Positions 47,001 to 57,410 of a stretch of DNA of 64,000 nt are shown here, in pieces. The position numbers and the translations under genes are program-made. Each line of letters starts with the position of its first letter. Positions within the stretch are counted from its first letter, which is position 1. Below the pieces are notes generated by a model, which saw nothing but the letters and a program-made list of their open reading frames with translations, was not told the origin of the DNA and made no database searches. The stretch spans positions 3,951,001 through 4,015,000 of the forward strand of contig JAJHZJ010000009.1 in assembly GCA_023548195.1 (NCBI GenBank), read 5' to 3'. The DNA comes from Bettongia penicillata ogilbyi. Its lineage: Eukaryota; Chordata; Mammalia; Diprotodontia; Potoroidae.

Positions 47001-47581
47001 CAATTTGTTCCAATGGCCATGAAGACATATGAAGCAGGCGATGTGGAGAGGTTAGAGCTTGGTTAGACACTGAAGACACCAAGGTCATCCACTGCATCTT
47101 GAGTCATCACCAGCTGTCTTGACTCTGTCCTGCCACTGGATTATGATGACTCTGGAGGAGAGAGTGAGGCTGACGACTTTGTGCAACTCTGCCTCACTTA
47201 AATCCAATTTATGCATGAATCAAAAGACATCACCCATACTATTTCATTATTATGCCTCAAAGTCCTGTGGCAACATGGAAGTGATGAAGCAACAGGTACG
47301 AATATACTGGGAGCTGTAGTCACAATCTGGCACACAGACAGCCCAGACCATGGGGTCATTTCTCACTGGAAGCAACAGTGGGACTCGGCAGCACCTGGGT
47401 GTCTGAGCAGCCTTTTAAGGATCACACTACTCACCTCCTGGTGTGAGGAAGGGGGCTAGAAAAGGTACCCTAAAAATTATTGCTTACCCAACCCTGGCCT
47501 GATTACCACGGCAGGCAGGCAATTCCACTATGTGGTCGAAATCCAAAAAAATGTACAAAATGTATGAAAACATCTGCAAAG

Positions 47582-48300
47582 ATGATTCCACTCATCATTG
47601 GCACATGGAATGTGCACACACTAATAGACAACACAAAATCCAGTAAATCTGAAAGAAAAACTGTTCTTGTTGCAAGAGAACTCAGCAGGTGTCACTTCCA
47701 AATAGCAACCCTGAGTGGAACAAGGTTGGCAAATGAAGGCCAGCTTACTGAAATTGGAGCTGGCTACGCCTTTTTCTGGAGTGTGTGCAGTGAAGGGGAG
47801 CACCGTGAAGCTGGCATAGGTTTTGCAATCAAAACTAATCTAATCAGCAAGCTGGTATGCCTGCCAAAAGGAGCGAATGACAGGCTCATGACAATGCAAT
47901 TGCCGTTCACTGGAAAACGCCATGCCATCATCATCAGTGTGTATGTTCCCATCATACCAAACCCTGATGAAATCAAAGAAAAATTTTATGAAGACCTAGA
48001 GACCCTTATCATCAGTGTACCAAAAGAGGACAAGCTTATAATTCTGGGGGACTTTAATGCTAGAGTGGGCTCAGACTACCAGACTTGGCAGGGAGTCCTA
48101 GGGAGGAAGGGAGTTGGAAACAGCAACAGCATGGTCATTTACTGCAGAAGACTTGTGCATCACATGACCTTCTCATTACCAACACTGTCTTCTGTTTACC
48201 TAAACACAATAAAACTTCATGGATGCACCCTTGCAGCAAACATTGGCATCTAATAGACTATGTGATTGTAAAGAGAAGAGACAGACGACGTGAGAGTGAT
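47582..48300 (+). pseudogene. RTE endonuclease domain (APE-like), inactivated
   Basis: The domain begins near IIGTWNVHTLID (codon for I at about 47594). SVYVP follows, then the catalytic GDFNARVG at 48047-48070. The expected catalytic glutamate in the LSETR-type motif is glycine here (ATLSGTRLANE, near 47710). A frameshift near 48085-48130 moves the C-terminal SKHWHLIDYVIV motif to another frame. The product would nick target DNA for retrotransposition; this copy should be inactive. Confidence 0.9.
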
Positions 48301-50700
48301 AAAGGCAATGTGTGGTGCAGAGTGCTGGACTGCACTCTTATCCTTTTCAAGCTAAATAGTCCCATTCTTGAAAAGCGCCACCCCCAATGCAAAATGACCT
48401 CCAGAAGAATTAATGCCCACAAATTAGAGCTCTTCTCTGAGAATGCTGCTGACTTAGAGGGAAAGTTGAGCCAACACACAGTTGGCAACAGTGGAGCAGA
48501 AAAGGAGTGGGCAACTTTCATACATTTGGTGTACAGCGCTGCATTTGCTCATCTGGGTCAAAATACTTGCAAGCACCAAGACTGGTTTGATGAAAATGAT
48601 GGGGAAATTCAGAAGCTGCTAAATGAAAAATGAGAATTCCACAGGATTTACCAGCAGGATAGTTCATCTACCTCTAAAAAGGCAGCATTTAATTCCATCA
48701 AGAGCAAAGTACAAGCAAAGCTTACAGAGATACAGGATTCCTGGCTCAGTAAGAAGGCAGATGAAATTCAGTTTTATCTGATAGTAACAATTCAAAGCAC
48801 TTCTATGATTGATTCCCTGAAAGCTATTTATGGACCAAACACCTATGGTGTATCACAACTACTCAGTGCTGATGGAGCCACATTGACTAATGATAAGGAC
48901 ATGATCCTGGAGAGATGGGCTGAACACTTCCATAGTGTTCTCAACAGACCATCATCAATCAATGCTGAGGCCATTGCTGTTTACCTCAGGTTGAAGTCAG
49001 TCCCTCCTTAGCTGAACTTCCAAGTGAAGAAGAGGTTTTGAGGGCCATGAGGCTCATTTCATGTGGCAAAGCACCTGGTGCTGATTCTATTCCAACTGAG
49101 ATTTACAAGGTAGGGGAACTATTGCTCCTAAAAAAGCTGACTGAAATTTTCCAGGTTATCCCCCAGGAGTTCAAGGATGCCTCCACTGTCCATCTCTATA
49201 AGGGTAAAGGGAATAGATTGTCCTGAGACAACCACAGAGGGATCTCTCTCTTAGTCATTGCTGGCAAAATTCTTGCTAGAGTCCTCCTTAAAAGGCTGAT
49301 CCTTCACCTGGAAGATGGTCATATATCTGAGAGCCTGTGTGGCTTCAGAAAGGGCTGAGGAACAGTCTATATGGTGTTTGCTGCCTGACAATTCCAGGAG
49401 AAAAGCCAGGAGCAGAACAGAGGTCTATACACAACGTTTGTAGATCTGACAAAGGCCTTTGGCATTGTTAATCATGAGGGCTTATGGAAAATTATGTCAA
49501 AATTTGGTTACCTGGAGAAGTTCATCAATATTGTATGTCAATTTCATGATGGCATGTTTGCACTGGTTCTGGATAACAGACAGTGCTCTCATGCCTTTCC
49601 AGTTAACAATGGAGTGAAACAGGGTTGTGTGCTTGCTCCCATGCTTTTTAGCATGATGTTTTCAGCCATGTTGACAAATGCTTTCAATGAGGATGAACAC
49701 AGCATCAAAGTCAACTACCATACAGATGGCAGGTTCTTCAATTTGAAAAGGCAACAAGTCAAGACCAAAGTGGAGGGAGTGTTGGTGCAGATGATTGTTC
49801 ACTCATTACTGCCTCTGAAGTTGAGATGCTACAAAGTATGGATCAGTTCTGCTGCCTGTGCTAATTTTGACCTGATAATTAACACCAAGAAAACACAAGT
49901 GCTCCATTAGCCACCACCACACCATCCATATGTGGAACCATTGAATGGAGAAGTTTTGAATGCTGTGAATAAGTTCACTTACCTTGGTAGTGTACTTTAC
50001 TTTCCAGGGAGGTACACATTGATAATGAGGTTGATACATGCATTGCCAGAGCTAGCTCAATATTTGGGATGTTCCAGAGAAAAGTTTGGGAGGGAAGAGG
50101 TATTAGACTGACTACAAACTGAAGGTCTACAGTTGTGCTGACCTCATTGTTTCATGCTTGTGAAACATGGACAGTCTACCAGTGCTGGGAAACTGAATCA
50201 CTTCCACTTGAACTATCTTAGAAAGATTCTGAAGATCATCTGGCAAGATAAGGTACCAGACACTGAAGTCCTTGCTTGAGCTGAACTGCCAAGTATTCAA
50301 ACTATGCTTTAGAGAGCACAACTCTAATGGGCTGGCCATGTTGTTCAAATGCAAATGTACGCTTGCCAAGAAGATTATTTTATGGAGAACTTGCATGGGG
50401 CAGGTGATCACATGGTGGCCAGAAAAAGCAATACCCTCTCAAGGTCTCTCTCAGGAACTTTGGATTTGATTGTGGGACATGGGAGAGACTGGCACAGGAC
50501 CACTCAGCATGGTGCGCCCACATCTGAAAGGGTGCTGTGCTCTTTGAGCAAAGCAGAATTGAGACAGCACAAAGTAAATGCAGGACATGCAAATTTGGGA
50601 TGTCCACTCCAAATATTCACATGGACTATCTGTGCCCAACCTGTGGTAGAACATCCCGAGCTTGTATTGGTCTGATCAGCCAGAGTTGGACACACTGAAA
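48301..50700 (+). pseudogene. RTE connecting region and reverse transcriptase, inactivated
   Basis: In order: connecting region (FDENDGEIQKLLNEK, then TGA at 48631-48633), finger region (GKAPGADSIPTEIY near 49070), FVDLTKAFGIVNHEGLW (near 49440, where the usual catalytic D after KAF is G), GVKQGCVLAPMLFSMMF (near 49615) and a catalytic-box remnant reading VGADDCSL (near 49790; usually YADD). At least four frameshifts or stops separate these. The C-terminal CPTCGRTSRACIGLIS motif is still legible. Confidence 0.9.
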
Positions 50701-51737
50701 TTGCACTTTTTCATGGTGATGTCATTTTGGTCCTCTTCGAAGACAAAGGACAACAACCACACCACCATTTAAATATTCTATTTCCTCCTCTGTTATTGTG
50801 GGCAGTTTATATCTTTGTAAATATTTGCTCATTTCACTTAGATTTTCTGTCTTACTGACTTATAATAGACAAAATAACTCCTAATAATTTCTTTAATTTC
50901 ATCTTCATCGGTGTTGCATTCACCTTTTTCATTTTTGATATTGATAATATGGTTTTCTTTTTTTTAATCAAATTAACCAAGGGGTTAATCTGTATAATTG
51001 TTTTCTCTTATAGAACCAGTTACTAGTTTTATTTGTTGGTTCTATATCTTTTTTTTAACTTTTAATTTCCTTAATTACTTCTTTGATTTTCAGGATCTTT
51101 AGTTTGGTGTTTAATTGGAGATTTTACATTTGGTTTTTTTTTCCTAATTTTTTTTAATTGCATACCCAATTCAGTGATTTGCTCTTTCTTTTTTTTTAAT
51201 TGATGTATTTAAAGATATAAATTTTTTTTCCTAAGTACTCCTTTGACTGCATCTCACAGATTTTGGTATGCTCTCTCTCATTATTGCCATTTTTTCAAAT
51301 GAAATTTTTGATTGTATAAATTTGTTTTTTTGACCCACTCATTCTATTGGATTAAAGTATTTATTTTCCAATTAATTTTTGATCTGTGTTTCCCAGGTCC
51401 TTTACTGAATGTAATTTTTATGGCATTATTGTCCTCAATGGGTACTTTTAATATTTCTGCTCTTCTGCAGTTTTTGTGAGGTGTTTATGCCCCAATACAT
51501 GGTCAGTTTTTGTGAAGGTACCATGTATAGTTGAGAAAAGGGCATTTTCCTTTCTGTTCCCATTCAGTTTTCTCCAAAGGTCTATCATATCTAACTTTTC
51601 TAAAATTCTGTTTATTTTATTTTGTGGATATTTATTTTATGGTTAGATTAATGTAGGGCTGAGAGAGTAAAGTTGAGGCCCCCTACTGGTATAGTTTTCC
51701 TCTTTCATCTTTTTGGATGCTGTGCCATTTGGTACAT

Positions 51738-51992
51738 TTTATTGTTTTTGTTCATTTGTTTCAATCATGTCCAACTCTTTGTAACGTCATTTGGCAAATG
51801 GCGGAGATGGTAGAGTGGTCTGCCATTTTTTTGTCTAGTTCGTTTTACAGTTGAGGAGACTGAGGTAAGCAAATATGGTTAAGTGACTTGCCCAGGATCA
51901 CATAGCTAGTAAGTGTCTAAGGCCAGATCTGAATTCAGATCTTCTTGACTCCAGGCTCAGCACTCTTCCCACTGTGTCTTCTAACTGCCTAT
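51738..51992 (-). mobile_element. Mar1-type SINE, antisense, inside L1
   Basis: Reads as the complement of Mar1: CAATCATGTCCAACTCTTTG, GTTAAGTGACTTGCCCAGGA, CTTGACTCCAGGCTCAGCAC. It sits between two versions of an L1 motif (CATTTGGTACA at 51726-51736 and ATTTGATGCAT from 51991), probably its target duplication. Confidence 0.85.
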
Positions 51993-52559
51993 TTGATGCA
52001 TGTTTCATATTGATACTATTTCATTATCAGTGTTACCTTTTAGCAAATGTAGTTTCACTGCTTATCTCTTTTAATTAGATCTATATTTGCTTTTGCCTTT
52101 TCTGAGATTATGATTTCTGCTCTTGCCTTTTTTATCTCAGTTGAAACGCAACAGATTTTGCTCTAGCCCCTTATTTTAAGTGTCTCTCCATATCTCTACG
52201 TTTCAAATGTGTTTCCTCTAAACAGTATATTATTGGATTCTGGCTTCAGATCATTCTACTATTCACTTCATTTTATGGGTGAATTAACCCCATTTGTATT
52301 CACAGTTATTATTGTACCTAGTAATCATGTAAAATCATCTAATGATGCTTCTTGTCCATTTCCAATTTATTAACTCACTTTCAGAAATAAATTGGCCCTC
52401 TCTTTTTCTTGCTAGATAGGAAACATGTGGCATTAAGAAAGGAAACTTTTTAGGGAAGGAACAAATACATGAATAATCTGGAAAAAAGCAATGTCAGGTT
52501 TTGGGTTGGATGACAGGCTTTGGAAAAGTGTGCATTCCTCTTTCTGTTACCCTGTAGAT

Positions 52560-52758
52560 CAGGGCTTCTTAACCCTTTTTTTTTTTGTCATGGAATCTTT
52601 TGGTAATCTGGTGAAGTCTATGGACCCCTCCTAAAATGTTTTCAAGTGCATAAAATAAAACACAGAACATTACAGAGGAAGACCAGTCATGTTGAAATGC
52701 AGCTCTCAACATATATATTTTTTAATGTTCAAGGATCCCAGGTTAAGATGCATTGCTG
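52560..52758. mobile_element. short hAT-type element
   Basis: Left end CAGGGCTTCTTAACC and right end GGTTAAGATGCATTGCTG are inverted repeats of each other. The interior has GAAGTCTATGGACCCCTCC and AAAACACAGAACATTACAGA, shared with 16790-16998. No convincing 8-bp target duplication was seen. Confidence 0.65.
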
Positions 52759-54675
52759 TGGAGAGTAATGGACAAATGTGACATAGAGAGTGTTAGAGCC
52801 ACCACTGTGCTGCTATTATTGTGACATTTCCAGTTATTTTAAAAAATCTAATTATAATTTTTTCTGATTAAGTAGTACGTCATAATTTTTCATTACAAGT
52901 ATGTGTGTGTGTGTGTGTGCGTGCGTGTGTGTGTTTGAAGAGATGTTTTGTTTGGATAAGGAAATCCTTTAATGTAATGATCTACTTTATCAAAGCATTT
53001 CCAGGAACACCTGGCATGTTTATTGGTAGAATGCACTGCAGCTGTATATGAAATTCTGTGTACAATCTCCTCTGTCAAAGACAGATTTATTTTACTAGAG
53101 CTATTTGGAGAACATGAACTTAAGTATGAATGTCAACAGTAACAACCAACTTGGGAGTAGCTGACAGGGCAGTGCCTCCTGAGGATAACAAAGATTTTTC
53201 CATTCCTATCCATTTTTGCTGAATTTCAAATACAGATGCAGAACAGATGGAATTTATAGGTCATCTAGATTTCCAGAGTTTGTTTAGTTTGTTATTATAT
53301 ACGTTTGTAAGATAGCAGCATGTTTGATTTTCTGTACTCAGGGAGGAATGCTATAGGTACTTTCCTACTAAGCCACATTTTTGTGGCCATACAATTGAGT
53401 GAGAGATGCAGAGATTATAAGTTGCCATTGTGTTTATTATTTAAAAAGCATATAACTCCATTCAAAATACAGCCCTAAAAACTGCATTTAAGTACTTTCT
53501 TGTACACAGATTAAAATCTTATAAAATCTGTTTCTAGGACTAGAGTAATGATCAGTGACCCACTGAGTATTGATGTTAAATAGGCAGATACACTTTTCAG
53601 GTGTTTTTGCCATTGTTGTGGAAAATATCCTGCATAAGGTTCAAGCAGAACAATTCCTTCTGATGTCCCAGTTCTTCAAATACCTTTGTTTGCAGTTACC
53701 ATTATGTGAATTGCATGAAACCCAGAAACTACAAAACCTTTTTAGCAAAAAGCAGAATATTTGGTCTAACCATATTAAAAACAAAGTTAATTTTAAAAAA
53801 CAAACTATTGCCTATTATGCCATGTAGCTGGTTGAACAACAATCTTTTAATTAATCCTTCAGTGAACACACATTGCATATGGATGATGGACAGATTAAAC
53901 TGGATCATATTTGGTAAATCTCATACTGATTTTAGTCTCATTCTTTGCTGCTGTGAAAGCTTTGTCTCCTTAATTTTTTATTTCATTTTTTATATAATGC
54001 TGTATGGCCATGAATCATGGAATACCACAATTCTGGAAGAACTGAAATTCCAAATAAATCAAAAAGAATGGAAAAATGTATGATCAGCATTAGCCAGCTG
54101 TAGAGTGTTACCAACACTGACTTATGGGTGAGAAGTGGTATAAGACATCGTTGAAGGACTAGGTATAACTGGCTCATCTCCTTCTCTATTCATACATTAA
54201 GAACAAGAGACAACAATTTGAATACTGCATTGGTACCCCTTACATACTAATTTAAAAAAAAGAGAGAAAGGACTGTAACATACCATGCAGAAGATTTTTG
54301 GAGAATTTATGAGAAAACATGGTCAAAAATTGTACAAAATGAGAAGAGGTGAAGGGGGTGGATTATATTCTGAATCAATGAAAGGAGTATCTATTCTCAT
54401 TAAAAATTGCTTTACAACCCCCTCCAGCAATTTTCATATTTCTGATTAACGTTGTTATTCTGTATTAAGTCAACTATGTCATAGTCTGCATTGATATATT
54501 TAAAATAATAATGCTGAATGTAAAGTTTTAGACCAGGTTGTCTAGCATTTGGTTTTATGGCCATATTATAGTAGAAGTCAAATGTCTTTTAACTTTAAAT
54601 TCTGATATAGTTAAACATTTCTATTTAATTCTCTAGTAAATACATGACCTAGGTTCATATTATGTCCTTACATTA
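52759..54675. other. mostly unassigned; one TG-rich microsatellite
   Basis: 52902-52934 is an interrupted TG/CG-type run. The remaining 1.7 kb is AT-rich and unique-looking, with no repeat landmark or coding-like frame. Confidence 0.45.
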
Positions 54676-54679
54676 ATGC

Positions 54680-55102
54680 TTAGTCACACTTCATTTTCCA
54701 CCTGGCTACATACCTCTGAATTTCATCTTCATGCCCCAGAAGCCTCATCATCCTTCCAGATCACTTCAACCTTAAAACTCACACCTCATCAGCACCCCCT
54801 GCCCTGGAACTCTCCCTTCTGACTGGAAAAAGTAAGACATGGAGAACTCCTTCTAGAACTTTCATTCAAGAAGGGTGCCCAGGTCAGCTATGTCTTAGTT
54901 TTCCACCTAGCTGCACGTCTCTGAACATCACTATCATTCCTCTTCCCCAACCTCCACCTTTTCAGCTTCTTTTTGCATATCATCTTCCTCTGTTCAGTTG
55001 TAAACTCTTTTGTTTTCTTTCCTTTTCTCTGTATTCTTAGTGCTTATATTTTTATATTCACTGAAACATAATAAGCCATTAATATTTATTGACTAATATT
55101 TT
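54680..55102 (+). mobile_element. L2-like 3' region with internal duplication
   Basis: Pyrimidine-rich sense sequence ends with an L2-type terminus (TTCTTAGTGCTTATATTTTT, AATAAGCCATTAATATTTAT, TGACTA). Two imperfect copies of a CATTTTCCACCTGGCTACAT-type segment, about 200 bases apart (54693 and 54895), indicate an internal direct duplication. Confidence 0.5.
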
Positions 55103-55120
55103 CAATACTTAACTAAGGCT

Positions 55121-55382
55121 AGGGAAGTCTGTTGGGCAGCTAGGTAGCACAGTGTCACACCAGGTCTGGAGTCAGGAAGACTCATCTTCATGAGTTCAAA
55201 TATGCCCTCCTACATGTTCTAGCCGTGTGACCTCATTTCACCGTTTGCCTCAGTTCCTTATCTGTAAAAAGAGCCGAAGAAGGAAATGGCAAGCCATTTT
55301 AATATCTTTGCCAAGAAAACCCTAAATGGGGTCACAAAGAGTGGCAGAGGACTGAAAAATGACTGAACAAGGGAAAGTCTGT
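55121..55382 (+). mobile_element. Mar1-type SINE with target duplication
   Basis: Head GGGCAGCTAGGTAGCACAGT, tail GAAGAAGGAAATGGCAAGCC...GGGGTCACAAAGAGTGG. A 12-base flanking repeat (55121-55132 and 55371-55382, two mismatches) bounds it. Confidence 0.9.
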
Positions 55383-56035
55383 CAGTATTTTTTCTTCGGT
55401 AGTTGAATATGTCTGTCTGCATTTTGACTGTAGTTTCATAAGTTTATTATCATTTTCATGATTATTATTGTTTCCCTCTTCCCTGTTGGGCTTTCTGGGA
55501 TGGGAATATCTTGGCTGGTGAAATACTAGTGAGTGGTGGTGTAGGGTGACCTTGGTATGGACCCTGGCATATGGACAAACTACATGGAAGGGGCTGATAA
55601 TGCACCAGTAGCTGTCTTGGTCAGCGTGAACCTGAGCCCATGTGAGGCCTGATGACCATTTAAATTATGTTGCTCCTGGTTCTTTTCTCCTCCTACTATT
55701 GTCACTTTGTATCTGCTTTGTGAATTGCAGAGATTTGGCATCAACTGCAACCCCTTTTGTTAAGATCCTTGACTTGATCCTTCCTAAAGTGGGAGGGGAA
55801 GTCCAGGATCACTGGTCTCTGCTCTTTCCATATTGAAGCACATCTTCAGGGAGACATTATCTTGTTTGTTGTCTTTTTTGTGCTTTATCTGCATTAAGTT
55901 TTCCCTCCAGTTCTGCCTATACTAAGTTTCTTGCTTTCCCAAGATTGGGATTTTCCAGTAATATCCCCAAAGTTATTTAAGTGGTGAAAGGTCCTAAGAC
56001 CTTGCAACTGTGGGATGGGGATGTGGTAGTGCCAA
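55383..56035. other. no recognisable feature
   Basis: About 650 bases with no repeat landmark or coding-like frame recognised. Confidence 0.45.
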
Positions 56036-56039
56036 TAAT

Positions 56040-56420
56040 TGCCATGTAGGCTAGTCCAGTTTTTCTTTCAAAGGTATTGGTACTGTCTTAGAAACTTATT
56101 TGGCTCAGATGATTGAAGATCATCTTTAATGAGGATATTTACAAAGAGCAGGCAGGCTTTCAAGTGATATTCCACTGTAGACCATCTTAATGCCACATGG
56201 ACTAAAAGATTTTTTTTTACATGATCCCACTGTGCTTATTTTTTATAGACTATCTAAAACATTTTTGATTTTGTAGAGCAAAGTACCTATCAATGAGGTG
56301 TTGCTTATGCATACGTGAAAAGTATATGACTCCTGGTAAAATAAAACATAAACTTATTTGATGACCCTCTGCTCTTTAATATCAGGACAGGAATAAAGTA
56401 GGAAGAAGTGCCTTCAAAAA
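56040..56420 (+). pseudogene. decayed reverse-transcriptase remnant, LINE of another type
   Basis: Across shifting frames the plus strand gives IYKEQAGFK (near 56140), then YSTVDHLNATWTK and, after a gap, FIDYLKHF. These match the order of non-LTR reverse-transcriptase blocks (EQAGFR..STVDH, then FIDYxKAFD). Stops and frameshifts interrupt it. The wording differs from the L1, L2 and RTE copies in this window, so it appears to come from a different clade. Confidence 0.45.
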
Positions 56421-56925
56421 AGATATTTGCCATTATTGTTGAGTAGATCCATTTCAGAATCCAACCTGGAGAAGATTTGGTATAGATTGTAAGATCCTCC
56501 TGATATTCGTGTTTATAAATGTCATTATATTGATTTCATTGAGCCCTGGAACACTACAGAGTTTCTTAAGTAAGAGTAGTAATAACTTAAAAGAGTTTGG
56601 CTTAATTATCTTCACAGGAAGAATCAAGTATATCAAGAAAGACTATTGGCCAGACTGTGATATATAATTGAATAGATAACCTGTAGAACTCATTCATCAG
56701 TGTATATCTAACTTATTATAAACAGACAGTTAAAAGGATAAGAGTTATGTGTGGGAAATGACAAAGTTTTTTAATGGTGTGGTGGAAGACTTGAACTTCA
56801 CTCAGCATCGATTTTGATCCGGTTAAAACATTCTTTATCTGAACAGCAACTAAAGGGAAGAACATTCTCATAATTACAAGTGTGAATACCACAAGGAAGT
56901 TCTTAGAGCAGAATGAAAGCACTTC
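56421..56925. other. no recognised gene
   Basis: AT-rich sequence that may include the downstream part of the LINE remnant at 56040; nothing else is recognisable. Confidence 0.35.
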
Positions 56926-56929
56926 TGGT

Positions 56930-57115
56930 GCAGTAGAAAAAATACTAGCTTTGGAATCAAAGCACTGAGGTTCGGTTCTTTGCATCTTGTCTCTGTCTTT
57001 AAACTATGAGCTCTGAGAGAGCAGAGACTGTCTTTTGCCCTTCTTTGTATCCCTAGTGCTTAGTACAGTACTTGGCATGTAGTAGATGCTTAATTAACGT
57101 TTATTGCCTCATTAA
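56930..57115 (+). mobile_element. SINE head followed by L2 3' end
   Basis: 56930-56995 has a MIR/THER-like head (GCAGTAGAAAAAATACTAGC). 57000-57115 is a sense L2 terminus (CAGAGACTGTCTTTTGCCCT, TCCCTAGTGCTTAGTACAGT, TAGATGCTTAATTAACG). Confidence 0.65.
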
Positions 57116-57410
57116 CTTGGGCTTTGATTAAATTGCATAGCATTAGTGATTTAAAGGTCAAATATAGCCTATAGACCCAGGAGAGGCTAAGTGAGAAAAG
57201 AACTGTTTGACGGGGGGATCTTTGGAGAATCCATTTCTAAATTTCTGGACTTTTTCACTTCTGCCATAGCTGCTTTCTCACCCTGACGATGTCTCTACCC
57301 TTGAAGCACCCTCATCTAATTAGTGAATTGTAACTTCAAGTCTCCGTTTAAGGAAAGGATCAGGCCACCCATGCTTACTTCTCTCCTGATTCCACTCTTA
57401 GCTTTCTGGA

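Larger units (their letters stand above)
46731..50777 (+). mobile_element. full-length RTE-clade LINE inserted in L1
   Basis: An 11-base duplication (ATTTAAATATT) at 46731-46741 and 50767-50777 bounds an insert of 4,025 bases. The layout is a 5' untranslated region of about 740 bases, an endonuclease, a connecting region, a reverse transcriptase, a C-terminal CPTCGR...GLIS motif near 50640-50690, and a short 3' end finishing in ACAACAACC-type repeats. All RTE hallmarks are present but the coding region is broken in several places, so it is immobile. Confidence 0.93.
44091..52400 (-). mobile_element. 5'-truncated L1, about 4 kb, with two nested insertions
   Basis: L1 sequence occupies 44091-46741 and 50767-52400. 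From left to right the antisense order is 3' untranslated region (TTGAGTTCCAAATTATCCCT), ORF2 C-terminal part (TGGGTCAAAGGGTATGCATT), RT region (ATGTGGGTTTATTTTATATC; CTGCATCTATTGATATAATC) and the segment between endonuclease and RT near 52100-52320. Many stops interrupt the frame. It is older than the RTE and Mar1 insertions it contains. Confidence 0.85.
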
